DNA from: Olsenella massiliensis
GTDB taxonomy: Bacteria > Actinomycetota > Coriobacteriia > Coriobacteriales > Atopobiaceae
Assembly (NCBI RefSeq): GCF_001457795.1
Contig: NZ_LN898211.1
Span: 764,979 to 828,978 of the forward strand
Length of the DNA: 64,000 nt
Direction: 5' to 3'
A model generated the notes under the pieces. It ran no database searches and was not told the origin of the DNA. It was given only the letters and a program-made list of their open reading frames with translations. Below are positions 36,008 through 44,595 of the stretch, one piece after another. How positions within the stretch are numbered: the stretch's first letter is position 1; the number at the start of each line of letters is the position of its first letter. A program made the position numbers and the translations under genes.

Positions 36008-36407
36008 CCCATAGGTCTGCGGGCGCCGCGCGCCGGTTCCTACCGGTTCCTATAGGCTCGCGGACGACACGCACGGATTCCTATAGGTTCCTATAGGCTC
36101 GCGGACGACACGCACGGATTCCTATAAGTTTGAGGGCCCCGCGCGCGAATTCCTATAGGTTTGAGGGCCTCTCCCGTGCAGAGCTATAGGTTTGAGGAAA
36201 AAGGGGAATTCCTACCTGGGCAAACGCCGTGGTGATTCCTCAAACCTATAGGTCTGTCTCCTTCGACCTCTCAAACCTATAGGTGCGCGGCGACGCTGCC
36301 CTCAAACCTATAGGTGCGTGGCGGCACCGCCCTCAAACGTATAGGTGTGGCAGGTCGCGGGCCTCAAACCTCTAGGCGCGGCACGCCGTGGCACTCAAAC
36401 GTATAGG
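36008..36407. repeat. Palindromic repeat array B: fullest copy, six repeats per arm
   Basis: Left-arm 15-mers start at 36008, 36049, 36090, 36121, 36152 and 36183 (steps 41, 41, 31, 31, 31). Right-arm inverted 15-mers start at 36238, 36269, 36300, 36331, 36362 and 36393 (all steps 31). The 40-bp core, 36198-36237, contains TTCCTACCTGGGCAAA. An extra CCTATAGG at 36080 lies just before the copy at 36090. Repeats are near perfect around the core and decay outward. The last right repeat ends 15 bp from the stop codon of the minus-strand PASTA gene. No coding potential. Confidence 0.95.
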
Positions 36408-36422
36408 TGCGGCAGGTCGCGG

Positions 36423-37640
36423 CTAGCGGGTTGCGACGGCCCTGATGGTGACCGTCGCGTCCTGCGCGACGGGCGAGCCCACGCCGGGGTTGACCTCCTG
36501 CACGGTCCCCGCCGCCCCCACGGCGTCATACAGCTCCGGGCCATTCACGACGGACAGGCCCATGCCTTCAAGGAGGATCGTGGCGTCGGCCAGGGGCATG
36601 CCTATGACGTCGGGAACCGTGACGGCCGCGCCGTTCGTGTCGCCCGTGGCGATCCTGCCTTCGGACACCACCAGGTCAACCTTGGTGCCCTTGGTCTTCT
36701 GGGTGCCTGCGGCGGGGCCTTGGGCGATGACCCTGCCCTGCTCGACGCTGTCGGACTGGGCGTAGGTCACGTCGTCCTTCACGAACCAGGTCGTCCCCGC
36801 GATCTGGGCGAGGGCGTCATCCAGGGTCATGCCCCTGAGGTCGGGAACCGCCTGGGTCTGGTTGGCCCCCCTGCCCACCTTGAGCGTGACGGTGGCGCCG
36901 ACGGGGACATGTGAGTCGGCGGCGGGTGTGGTGGCGATGACCCTGCCCTCGTCCTCCTGGGCCTGGGTCTGCTGCTCCTCGATGTTGACCTTGTAGCCGC
37001 GAGCCTCAAGGTCCGCCCGAGCGTCGTCGGCGCCCTCGCCGACGACGTTGACGAGCCGTGTGCCCGCGAACAGGCCAAAGCAGCTGGTGAGAATCGTCGT
37101 CGAGGCGATGGTGGCAAGAACTGCGGCGACGCAGATGATGAGGAGCCAGGGCGGAATCCGTGAGAGGGGAGATGCCATGGCGTCCAGATGACCCGCCACG
37201 CCGCCCAGGGAAGGAACGACGGGCACCTGGATGTCAGCCGCCTTGAAAGCGCCCACCTCTCCCGTGACGTCCTCGGTCGCGGGCGTCTGCGCGGCGCGCA
37301 TCCGGCTGCCGTCATCGAGGTCGCAGGCGTCATAGGGGAGACGCTCGCCATCTAGCGCGCAGGCATCGTAGGGGAGACGCTCGCCATCCAGCGCGCAGGC
37401 GTCATAGGCGCTCGGAGACGACGCGGAAGCCGCCGCTGCGTCGGTGGGCGCTGACTGCTCATGGGAGACGTCAGGCAGCGTGGCGTCCGAGGGAAAGGAT
37501 GCGTCGGCGTCGCGCTCGGGTGCCTCGTCGGACAGAGGCGCGTCGGTGGTGCGTGCGCTCGTCATGTCGAAGGACGGCACGGGTGAAGACAGATGGCGCG
37601 GCCGGGGCCTCTCTTCGCTGTCAGCTGGGTCTTTGGCCAC
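36423..37640 (-). CDS. Membrane-anchored PASTA-domain protein
   Basis: 405 residues. Cytoplasmic, acidic N-terminus with a 12-residue repeat (YDACALDGERLP twice plus a variant) encoded by a 36-bp tandem repeat at 37324-37408. One membrane helix follows (IPPWLLIICVAAVLATIAS), then three PASTA-like extracellular repeats beginning VNVVGEGADDARADLEARGY, VPDLRGMTLDDALAQI and VPDVIGMPLADATILLEGM. PASTA domains bind peptidoglycan; there is no kinase or transpeptidase domain, so it may be a wall sensor or scaffold. Start is GTG with GAGAGGA upstream. Confidence 0.85.
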   Translation of the reverse strand: MAKDPADSEERPRPRHLSSPVPSFDMTSARTTDAPLSDEAPERDADASFPSDATLPDVSHEQSAPTDAAAASASSPSAYDACALDGERLPYDACALDGERLPYDACDLDDGSRMRAAQTPATEDVTGEVGAFKAADIQVPVVPSLGGVAGHLDAMASPLSRIPPWLLIICVAAVLATIASTTILTSCFGLFAGTRLVNVVGEGADDARADLEARGYKVNIEEQQTQAQEDEGRVIATTPAADSHVPVGATVTLKVGRGANQTQAVPDLRGMTLDDALAQIAGTTWFVKDDVTYAQSDSVEQGRVIAQGPAAGTQKTKGTKVDLVVSEGRIATGDTNGAAVTVPDVIGMPLADATILLEGMGLSVVNGPELYDAVGAAGTVQEVNPGVGSPVAQDATVTIRAVATR

Positions 37641-37760
37641 GCGGGTCCTCTCGTCTGCCTATAGATACGAGCGCTCTCGTCGGGACCGGGAAGTGTGTGG
37701 CCACACAGAGGCGCTCAAACATTCTAGCGATAAACGCCGAGGAGGCAACAGGGGGCTCGT

Positions 37761-37840
37761 GAGCGCAGCGCGTGGGCGGCGGGCGTAGCGCGTGGGCGGC
37801 GAGCGTAGCGCGTGGGCGGCGAGCGTAGCGCGCGGGCGGC
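37761..37840. repeat. 20-bp x 4 tandem repeat
   Basis: Four contiguous copies of GAGCGTAGCGCGTGGGCGGC at 37761, 37781, 37801 and 37821 with one or two changes each. It occupies the space between the divergent-side leader of the PASTA gene and the 3' end of the M20 peptidase gene. A slippage-prone minisatellite; no function evident. Confidence 0.95.
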
Positions 37841-37883
37841 GGACGTCCCGAACGTCTCGCACGAACAGGGCTGCGGCCGGAGG

Positions 37884-39107
37884 CTAGAGGCCGAGCATGA
37901 GCCCTAGGATGAGCACGAGGCCGTCCTCCAGGCTGGCGGCGTCAACCCATTCGTCGCGCGTGTGCAGCAGCGCCCCACGTACGGTGCCGACGGTGTTGGC
38001 GGGGATGCCGCGCGAGAGGGGAACGTTGGCGTCCGTGGACGCGGGCGAAAGGTCGGGCTCCTCGCCCGTGACGGCGCGGATGAGCGCCGCGGATCGTGCG
38101 GTCAGGCGCTCCAGCTCGCCTGCCCCCACCGGCCCGTTGCCCGGTCGCCTTCCCATGAGCGTGGCGGTGACGTGCGCCTGCGCCCCCAGCTCGTCGCGCA
38201 GGCGGCCGACCATGCCCTCGAAGGCGGCGCGCATCCTGGCAAGGTTCGCCTCGGACTCGCTGCGGTACTCCACGAGCGCCTCCGCATGAGCCGCGATGGC
38301 GTTGACGGCGCCGCCGCCCTCGATGCGACCCACGTTCCTGGTGGTGACGGCGCCGGTGTCCTTGTCAGAGGGCGGCTGGATGCCGTAGAACAGCCCGATG
38401 GCCCGACAGAGGACCTCGATGGCGTTGACGCGCCCGGCGTCGTGATAGGAGTGGCCGCCCTGGCAGTCAACGGCCAGGCGCCAGCGGTGTGAGCCCACCG
38501 CCCGGCAGACGCATTGGGGCAGGTACAGGTCAAACGAGACGAAGCTCTTTACGCTGCGCCCCTCCCGTGCGAGCGTGTCGAACAGCCAGGTGGTGCCGGC
38601 AAGGTTGCCCAGCCCCTCCTCGCCGGCGTCGGCCACCACGAGGAGGTCATGGTCCCGCGTCGCGCGGGCGAGGTCCTCGGGGTGCTCAAGCAGGTAGCGA
38701 CAGGCGCAGAGCAGCCCGACGAGGTTGGCGCTGTCGTCGCCGACGCCCGGTGCGCATAGGTGCGCGCCCTGGCGTCTGAGGGGCAGGGCCTCGACGTCAT
38801 CAAAGACCACGTCCGTATGGGCGGCAAAGATGCGCAGCGGCCTTTGGGCGGCCGCGGCCCCCGCCTCGTCGCCGTGGGGGGACGACAAGAGGCACAGCAC
38901 GTTGTTGCGCTCGTCAACGCGCACGCGAGGCGCGCCGGCCGCTCGCAGCCAGTCGGCCACGAAGGCGGCTCGTCTCTCCTCGTGGCCCGTCGGTGCGGGA
39001 ATCCGAGCGAGCTCGCACAGGAGCGCGACCTCGTCCTCGTGAATCCGGCGGGCGTAGCCTCTCAGCCTGTCCAGGGACGAGGGATCGCCTGGCAGTTCCG
39101 TGCTCAT
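37884..39107 (-). CDS. M20-family metallopeptidase/deacylase
   Basis: 407 residues. Metal-binding signatures: RIFAAHTDVVFDD, GVGDDSANLVGLLCA, and VADAGEEGLGNLAG with the catalytic Glu pair; dimerisation segment VDCQGGHSYHDAGRVNAI contains the expected His. Family members are tripeptidases (PepT-like) or amidohydrolases. GAAGGGAG precedes the ATG at 39107, 11 bp after the stop of the upstream spermidine-synthase-like gene, so both are one operon. Confidence 0.88.
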   Translation of the reverse strand: MSTELPGDPSSLDRLRGYARRIHEDEVALLCELARIPAPTGHEERRAAFVADWLRAAGAPRVRVDERNNVLCLLSSPHGDEAGAAAAQRPLRIFAAHTDVVFDDVEALPLRRQGAHLCAPGVGDDSANLVGLLCACRYLLEHPEDLARATRDHDLLVVADAGEEGLGNLAGTTWLFDTLAREGRSVKSFVSFDLYLPQCVCRAVGSHRWRLAVDCQGGHSYHDAGRVNAIEVLCRAIGLFYGIQPPSDKDTGAVTTRNVGRIEGGGAVNAIAAHAEALVEYRSESEANLARMRAAFEGMVGRLRDELGAQAHVTATLMGRRPGNGPVGAGELERLTARSAALIRAVTGEEPDLSPASTDANVPLSRGIPANTVGTVRGALLHTRDEWVDAASLEDGLVLILGLMLGL

Positions 39108-39118
39108 GGGTGCTCCCT

Positions 39119-40081
39119 TCAGAGAGTGGCGGCGCCGTCGGCCATGTCCGCCTCGGGCGGGGGCGTCGCATGGCCAAAAAGGGGCGCCGCTTCCGCCGTC
39201 GCGTTTAGATCGAGCAGAACGCGGCCCTCCGGCACCCGAAAGCTGCCCGGCCCGTCCAGGTCGTAGGCCTCGTCCAGCAGGAGGGGCGCATCGCTCGCCA
39301 CGACCACCAGGTTGTCCTCCCGCCGCCGGTCGCCCGCCTCGCACGGGATCACCCACACCCGCTCAAACGCGGTCAGCAGCGTGCGCCGTACGTCGCGCAC
39401 CAGCTGGGACCTTGGCCCCTCAAGGGCGCTGACCACGTTTGCCAGGTAGGCGCCCCCCGGTCGCAGGCGACGGCGCAGCAGGCGGGCCGCCTCCCTCGTC
39501 AGGAGCGAGGCGGGCGCCGTATCTCGCGCGAAGCAGTCGTTAAAGATGAGGTCATAGCGAACCTGCGGGTCGTCGGGGGCGCCCAGCTCAAGGAAGTCGC
39601 GGGCGTCACAGATGAGGCTGCGCAGGCGAGAGGGGCCCGCCTCGCGCGCGAGCATCCGCTCCACGCGGTCGAGGCCAAAGTGGCGTCGCGCGAGGTCGAT
39701 GACGACGGGGTCGGCCTCGACGACGTCAAGCCAAACGTCGCTGCGGCGGCAGAGCAGGTATGAGGGAAAGCCGTAGCCCCCGCCGCCTAGCATGAGACAG
39801 CGAATCTGCGCGGGAAGCTCCTGCGCAAATGCCACACAAAAGGTCTTGTGATAGGAAAACACCAGCTCCGGCCAGGGGTCTCCCACGTAGGTCGCGCTCT
39901 GCCAGCTCCCGTCCACCAGCAGCAGGCGGACGGGGCGTCCGTCGGCGTCGCACGTGTCGCAGACGCGCAGCTCGCCAAAGAGAGAGTCGGGCACCCGCTC
40001 GACGGTCTTGAAAGGCAGCAACCGTCGAATTCGCGTGAAGATTTGAGACCCCAGCCCAGGAAGGCGAGCGATGCGTACCAA
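39119..40081 (-). CDS. Spermidine synthase-like SAM-dependent protein
   Basis: 320 residues with a spermidine-synthase-type Rossmann domain: CLMLGGGGYGFPSYLL, VVEADPVVIDLARRHFGL, ICDARDFL and YDLIFNDCFARDTAPASLLT. Aminopropyl-acceptor residues are not clearly kept and no speD is near, so it may be another methyl- or aminopropyl-transferase. Start reads TTG at 40081 with AGGGT upstream; weakly supported. Followed by the M20 peptidase gene. Confidence 0.7.
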   Translation of the reverse strand: MVRIARLPGLGSQIFTRIRRLLPFKTVERVPDSLFGELRVCDTCDADGRPVRLLLVDGSWQSATYVGDPWPELVFSYHKTFCVAFAQELPAQIRCLMLGGGGYGFPSYLLCRRSDVWLDVVEADPVVIDLARRHFGLDRVERMLAREAGPSRLRSLICDARDFLELGAPDDPQVRYDLIFNDCFARDTAPASLLTREAARLLRRRLRPGGAYLANVVSALEGPRSQLVRDVRRTLLTAFERVWVIPCEAGDRRREDNLVVVASDAPLLLDEAYDLDGPGSFRVPEGRVLLDLNATAEAAPLFGHATPPPEADMADGAATL

Positions 40082-40198
40082 TGTGCTACCCTGTCGGTCG
40101 ATAAATTGACATGCGCCATCATATGGGCATCATGATAGTCAATGAGCTGGGCAACGTGGTCGGCCCGGCTCGCCTTTTGCAGGAAGGACCTGGTTGTC

Positions 40199-40471
40199 AT
40201 GAGTGACTCTCGGGCGGGTCTGCGCTGCGCGGATTGCGTCTTCGCGCAGTTTGCCGTCAACGAGATGAACGGCATGTATCAGGGCATCTGTTCGCGCGGC
40301 TACACACTTGCCGACCCGCACGTGCGTACGTCGCCCGACTGCTACTTTGTGGAAGACCCTCGTCTTCTCGTGCCGGTCATCGACCCCTTTGGTAAGGAGT
40401 TCCTGCGCACCAAGAATATCTGCGAGCGTTTTTTGCCCCAGCCCAAGGGGGGCAACGACCATCACGCCTAG
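40199..40471 (+). CDS. Small Cys-rich protein of unknown function
   Basis: 90 residues, MSDSRAGLRCADCVFAQF, then GICSRGY, PDCYFVED and NICERFLP. The CxxC...C...C...C arrangement suggests metal binding. AGGAAGG precedes the ATG. A TTGACA at 40106 in the divergent intergenic region is a likely -35. A GC-rich tail (40472-40575) has CGCCTAGCGACGCGACG twice. Family not recognised. Confidence 0.65.
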   Translation: MSDSRAGLRCADCVFAQFAVNEMNGMYQGICSRGYTLADPHVRTSPDCYFVEDPRLLVPVIDPFGKEFLRTKNICERFLPQPKGGNDHHA

Positions 40472-40575
40472 CGACGCGACGCGTGCCTCGCGGGGCGGCG
40501 GGCATCGTGCCTCGCGGGGGGGGCGTGCGGCTTGCGCCTAGCGACGCGACGGGCACCTGACGGGATGGCGTGCGG

Positions 40576-41022
40576 CTAGGCCGCGTGGGCGCCGCCCGGA
40601 ATCTCGCCTGCGCAGTGGGGGCAGCGCGTGGCGCCTTCCTTGACCTCCTCGAGGCAGTGGGGGCACACGGGGGCGGCCGGGACCTCCTGGGCGCCGTCGT
40701 CCGCGTGGCGCATCCTCCTGCCGGCGTCCTGGAGCTTGGCAAGGCCCTTGATCATGAGGAACACCACGAAGGCGATGATGAGGAAGTTGATGATCGCCGA
40801 GATGAAGCTCGAGAACGAGATGGTGTTGGCGCCCACGGTGACGTCCAGGCCCGAGACCTCGGCGCCGCCGCCGGAGACGATGGCGATGACGGGCTGGATC
40901 ACGTCCTTGGTCAGCGAGGTCACGATGGCCGTGAACGCGCCGCCGATGATGACGCCGACGGCCATGTCCATGACGTTGCCGCGCATGATGAAATCTTTGA
41001 ACTCCGAGATGAACTTCTTCAT
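40576..41022 (-). CDS. mscL: Large-conductance mechanosensitive channel with C-terminal zinc ribbon
   Basis: Releases solutes under hypo-osmotic shock. 148 residues: EFKDFIMRGNVMDMAVGVIIGGAFTAIV is TM1, and INFLIIAFVVFLMIKGLAKL is TM2. The C-terminal 35 residues add CPHCLEEVKEGATRCPHC, a double CxxC zinc ribbon that replaces the usual helical bundle. Same-strand promoter candidate at 41102-41131. Confidence 0.95.
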   Translation of the reverse strand: MKKFISEFKDFIMRGNVMDMAVGVIIGGAFTAIVTSLTKDVIQPVIAIVSGGGAEVSGLDVTVGANTISFSSFISAIINFLIIAFVVFLMIKGLAKLQDAGRRMRHADDGAQEVPAAPVCPHCLEEVKEGATRCPHCAGEIPGGAHAA

Positions 41023-41101
41023 GATGACCTTCCCACTCCCTTAGGTCTTGAGTCGTGCGAGCGCAGACGAGCGGACGATGACACGAATGATGACGGTCAT
41101 C

Positions 41102-41131
41102 ACTATAACGAGCTCATTGTGACGTCCACAA
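41102..41131 (-). promoter_or_regulatory. Sigma70-type promoter candidate for mscL
   Basis: Reading the minus strand, TTGTGG (41131-41126) and TATAGT (41107-41102) are separated by 18 bp, in an AT-richer patch 80 bp upstream of mscL. Confidence 0.45.
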
Positions 41132-41156
41132 GCATGTCCCCGTGCCGCGCCTGCGC

Positions 41157-41630
41157 TCAGGTTCTCGTGCGCCGGTGCTCGGGCGCGAGCTCGTCGGTGT
41201 CGAGACAAACGGTGAAGGGGCCGTCGTTGACGAGCGACACGCGCATGTCCGCCCCAAAGACGCCGCGCCCCACGTGCTCGACGTCCCTGTGGGCAAGCTC
41301 GCAGAAAAGCTCGTAGAGCGTGCGCGCGACCCTGGGCTCGGCAGCTCCCGTGAAGCTGGGCCGCCGCCCGCGGCGGCAGTCCGCATAGAGCGTGAACTGG
41401 CTGACCACGAGCACCTCTCCGCCCACGTCAAGCAGGGAGCGGTTCGCCTTGCCGTCCTCGTCGTCAAAGATTCTCAGGTGCCGCACCTTGTCCCACAGCA
41501 GGCGCGCCGCCCCCTCGTCGTCGCGCGCACCCACGCCCAGCAGGATGAGGTAGCCCCGTCCGCAGGAGCCGACGAGACGGCCCCCAACCTCGACGGACGC
41601 GCTCTCGACCCGCTGCACGACGGCTCTCAT
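41157..41630 (-). CDS. dtd: D-aminoacyl-tRNA deacylase
   Basis: Removes D-amino acids and glycine mischarged on tRNA. 157 residues: MRAVVQRVESASVEVGG, LLGVGARDDE, VVSQFTLYADCRRGRRPSF with the catalytic region, and the GG/NDGPFT motif VSLVNDGPFTVCLDT. Starts 9 bp after the stop of the M32 carboxypeptidase, so co-transcribed. Confidence 0.95.
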   Translation of the reverse strand: MRAVVQRVESASVEVGGRLVGSCGRGYLILLGVGARDDEGAARLLWDKVRHLRIFDDEDGKANRSLLDVGGEVLVVSQFTLYADCRRGRRPSFTGAAEPRVARTLYELFCELAHRDVEHVGRGVFGADMRVSLVNDGPFTVCLDTDELAPEHRRTRT

Positions 41631-41639
41631 GCGCCTTGC

Positions 41640-43367
41640 CTACAGTCCGTAGATGGCGGAGAACTTCTCCGTCAGGTATTGGACGTACGGTTCGCAGGAG
41701 AAGGGCGCGCCGCAGGCGTCCTCGATGAGCTCGGCGGCGTCCTTGGAGCGCCCGTGACGCCAGATGCGCTCGCGCAGCCAGTCGTGGACGGGATCAAGCG
41801 AGCCGCTCGCAAGGATACCCTCCCAGTCCATGCCCTCCTCGATCATGCGCGCGCGAAGCTGTGCGCCGATGGCGCCGCCGTAGGCGTAGGTGGGAAAGTA
41901 GCCAAAGAGCCCGTCGGCCCAGTGCGTGTCCTGCAGGGCGCCGTGGGCGTCATCGTGCACGTCAACGCCAAGGTATTCCTTGTACTTGGCGTTCCAGACG
42001 CGGGGGACGTCGCGCGCCGCGCACTCTCCCGCGAAGAGCAGCTGCTCGATCTCGTAGCGGATGAGGATGTGCAGCGGGTAGGTGAGCTCGTCGGCCTCGG
42101 TGCGCACGGGCGACCCCTCGACGCGGTTGGTGGCGAGGTAGAGCTGGTTGGGCGTCACGCGGCCCAGCTGCCCCTTGAAGTGGCTCGCCATGACCCTGAG
42201 CAGCGGGCCGGCAAAGGCGCGCGACCGGCCGACGTAGTTCTCGAAGAAGCGCGACTGCGCCTCGTGCATGCCCGACGAGGTGCCGCCCTTGAGCGAGGTG
42301 TAGTTGAGGCTAGGATCGACGCCCAGCTCATAGAGGGCGTGGCCCCCCTCGTGCAGCATCGTGTAGACGTTGGAGCAGACGTCGTCCTCGAAGATGTGGC
42401 AGGCGATGATGCCGTAGTTGGTGGTCAGCGCGTCAGAGTAGGGGTGCTCGGTGCCCACGAGCAGCATGCGGTTCTGAGGCAGCCCCTCCAGCCTCATGAG
42501 GTCGCGCGCCAGGTCCCATTGCCTCCGCTCGTCAAACTTGCCTTCGACGATCGCACGTGAGGGCTGGCGGCCCGTCCTCTGGATGTCCGCGAGCAAGGGC
42601 ACGACGCAGGAGCGAATCTGGTCAAACAGGCCGTCGTAGAAGGCTCGGTCGGTGCCGTGCTCAAAGCTGTCGAGCCAGGTGTCGTAGGGGTCGGCGTCGG
42701 GGCGACGTGCCAGGGCCACCTTCTTGGCGGTGCTCACCAGCCTGTCGAGGTAGGGCTCAAAGTAGTACCAGTCGCTCGTCGCCTTGGCGCGACGCCACAC
42801 GTCGTCGGCCTCCGTCGCCAGACGGGAGAAGCTCGACGCCAGCGAGCTGGGGACGCCCATGAGCTGCTCGCGGTCGCGACGGATGATCCTGACCTGGTCC
42901 TCCTGCGTCTTGGACAGGATGTGGCCCAGCGTCGAGAGGCGGTCGAGCAGCTTGCCGGTGGAGGGGGCGCAGAGCAGGGCCTGGTCCTCCTCCTCGAGGA
43001 TGGCCAGGGCCTCCCCGCGGTCCGCCGTCGCCGCGGACGGGTCGATGGAGGGGCCGTAGCACTCGATGCCGATGCGGGCGTAGCGATGGGCATACAGATG
43101 ACGCTCGAGGTTGTTGAGGGCCTCGATGTCGGCCTTGGGGTTGGTGAGGGCGGCGTTGCCGGGGGTCTTGGGCAGGCCGTTGGGGTTGGTCGCGAGAGAG
43201 AGGTTCTTCTCGTCGCGCTCCCTCCTGACGCAGGCGACCCGCTCCCTCTCGTCGGGGGTGGCCTCGCCCCCGTCGGGTGCCGACGCGTCCGTCCGTGCGC
43301 CGGCGTCGCCCTCGGCGCCGGGCCTCGTCGTCTCGTCGGAATCGTGCGTCCCGAGCTTCTCGTGCAT
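41640..43367 (-). CDS. M32-family metallocarboxypeptidase
   Basis: 575 residues; typical M32 enzymes are about 500. The HExxH zinc site is LHEGGHALYE, followed by ESQSR-equivalent SSGMHEAQSRFFENYVGRS; the N-terminal 60 residues are acidic and low complexity and not part of the fold. Cleaves C-terminal amino acids with broad specificity. GCGAGG precedes the ATG. First gene of an operon with dtd. Confidence 0.92.
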   Translation of the reverse strand: MHEKLGTHDSDETTRPGAEGDAGARTDASAPDGGEATPDERERVACVRRERDEKNLSLATNPNGLPKTPGNAALTNPKADIEALNNLERHLYAHRYARIGIECYGPSIDPSAATADRGEALAILEEEDQALLCAPSTGKLLDRLSTLGHILSKTQEDQVRIIRRDREQLMGVPSSLASSFSRLATEADDVWRRAKATSDWYYFEPYLDRLVSTAKKVALARRPDADPYDTWLDSFEHGTDRAFYDGLFDQIRSCVVPLLADIQRTGRQPSRAIVEGKFDERRQWDLARDLMRLEGLPQNRMLLVGTEHPYSDALTTNYGIIACHIFEDDVCSNVYTMLHEGGHALYELGVDPSLNYTSLKGGTSSGMHEAQSRFFENYVGRSRAFAGPLLRVMASHFKGQLGRVTPNQLYLATNRVEGSPVRTEADELTYPLHILIRYEIEQLLFAGECAARDVPRVWNAKYKEYLGVDVHDDAHGALQDTHWADGLFGYFPTYAYGGAIGAQLRARMIEEGMDWEGILASGSLDPVHDWLRERIWRHGRSKDAAELIEDACGAPFSCEPYVQYLTEKFSAIYGL

Positions 43368-43565
43368 GACAACCTCGCTTTCGATGAGCTGCGCCTGGCG
43401 GCGCGGCGGCTGTGTGCAGCCTCCAGTCTAGCCTGAGTGCGCGAGCGCGTGTGCGTCTGTCGACGCCTGGCGCCCTGCGGCGCGCCATTGGGTCATACTT
43501 GGGCCCATCGGGCCGGCCGGGGTACGGGCCGGCGCATCCGCAGCCACAGACGAGAGGGGACGACG

Positions 43566-44528
43566 ATGGCGGACGAGAGCGGCTGCACTATTGGCATCGA
43601 CGTGGGCGGCACGTCCATCAAGGCCGGCGTCATGAGCTTGGACGGCGACATCCTGAAGACCGTCGAGATTCCCACCGGAGAGATCGTGACGCAGGACGCC
43701 TACCAACGAATCGTCGCGGGTCTCAGGGGGCTTGTCGCCGAGGCGGGCCGCACGGACGGCGACGTGCGGGCCATGGGCCTTGACGTGCCCGGTCCCGTGG
43801 ACGACGAGGGGCATGTGGGTTTCTTTCCCAACATCCAGCTTGACCCGGAGGGCCTGTCCGCGGCGCTTGGGGAGGCCTTCCCGAGTGCGCAGCTCGCCTT
43901 CGTGAACGACGCCAACGCCGCCGCGCTGGGCGAGCTTTGGAAGGGCTCCGCCGCAGGCATCGGGAGCTTCGTGATGGTCACCCTCGGCACGGGGGTGGGC
44001 GGCGGCGTCGTGATTGGCGGAAGGCTCGTGCCGGGCGCCTTTGGGGCCGCAGGCGAGATCGGCCACATCACCGTCGTGCCCGAGGGGGAGGAGCGCGTCT
44101 GCGGCTGCGGTCGCCATGGCTGCCTTGAGCAGTACGCCTCCGCCAAGGGCGTCGTGTGGCTGTACCGTCGGGAGTGCGAGCGCCGGGGGGTCGCGGGCGT
44201 CACGGTTGCGCACGACACTGACACGCTCTCGGTGTTTCGGGCCCTGCGCGACGGCGACGAGTGCGCGCGCGTCGCCGTTGACGCCATGTGCGAGTACCTG
44301 GGACGCGCGCTCGCGCAGATCTCGACGATCATCGACCCGGCCGTCTATCTCATAGGGGGCGGGGTGGCGGGAGGCTTTGACCTCTTCTCGGCTCAGCTCT
44401 CCGCTTGCTTTCGCGCCCATTGCCTCTCGACCTCGTCGTCGGCGCGCATCCTGCCTTGCAGCCTGGGCAACGCCGCGGGCATGTACGGCGCGGCCTTTGC
44501 GGCGCTGCGGGCGGCGGGCCTGGCCTAG
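43566..44528 (+). CDS. glk: ROK-family glucokinase
   Basis: 320 residues. ATP-binding IGIDVGGTSIKAGV, LDVPGPVD, FVNDANAAALGELWKGSA, LGTGVGGGVVIGG, and the ROK zinc motif CGCGRHGCLEQYAS with EIGHI before it. This pattern matches ROK glucokinases. ATG at 43566 is preceded by GAGAGGGG. Convergent with the iminopeptidase gene. Confidence 0.9.
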   Translation: MADESGCTIGIDVGGTSIKAGVMSLDGDILKTVEIPTGEIVTQDAYQRIVAGLRGLVAEAGRTDGDVRAMGLDVPGPVDDEGHVGFFPNIQLDPEGLSAALGEAFPSAQLAFVNDANAAALGELWKGSAAGIGSFVMVTLGTGVGGGVVIGGRLVPGAFGAAGEIGHITVVPEGEERVCGCGRHGCLEQYASAKGVVWLYRRECERRGVAGVTVAHDTDTLSVFRALRDGDECARVAVDAMCEYLGRALAQISTIIDPAVYLIGGGVAGGFDLFSAQLSACFRAHCLSTSSSARILPCSLGNAAGMYGAAFAALRAAGLA

Positions 44529-44547
44529 GCGCGTCTCAGGCGGGGCT

Positions 44548-44565
44548 CCGGGCCAGCGGGCCCGG
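44548..44565. terminator. GC-rich hairpin between convergent genes
   Basis: CCGGGCC (44548-44554) pairs with GGCCCGG (44559-44565), loop of 4, no T-tract. May help separate glk and the iminopeptidase gene. Confidence 0.3.
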
Positions 44566-44595
44566 CGTTGGCGCCAGCCGCAGCCCAGGTCCCTG

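Noticed and set aside
35803-36012. Upstream extension of the LOG gene into array B
   Set aside because: The extra residues come from repeat DNA, and a better start with AAAGGA exists at 35802.
36008-36407. CRISPR array
   Set aside because: Units are 15 bp with 16-bp gaps, the two halves are inverted, gaps are partly repeated, and no cas genes are present.
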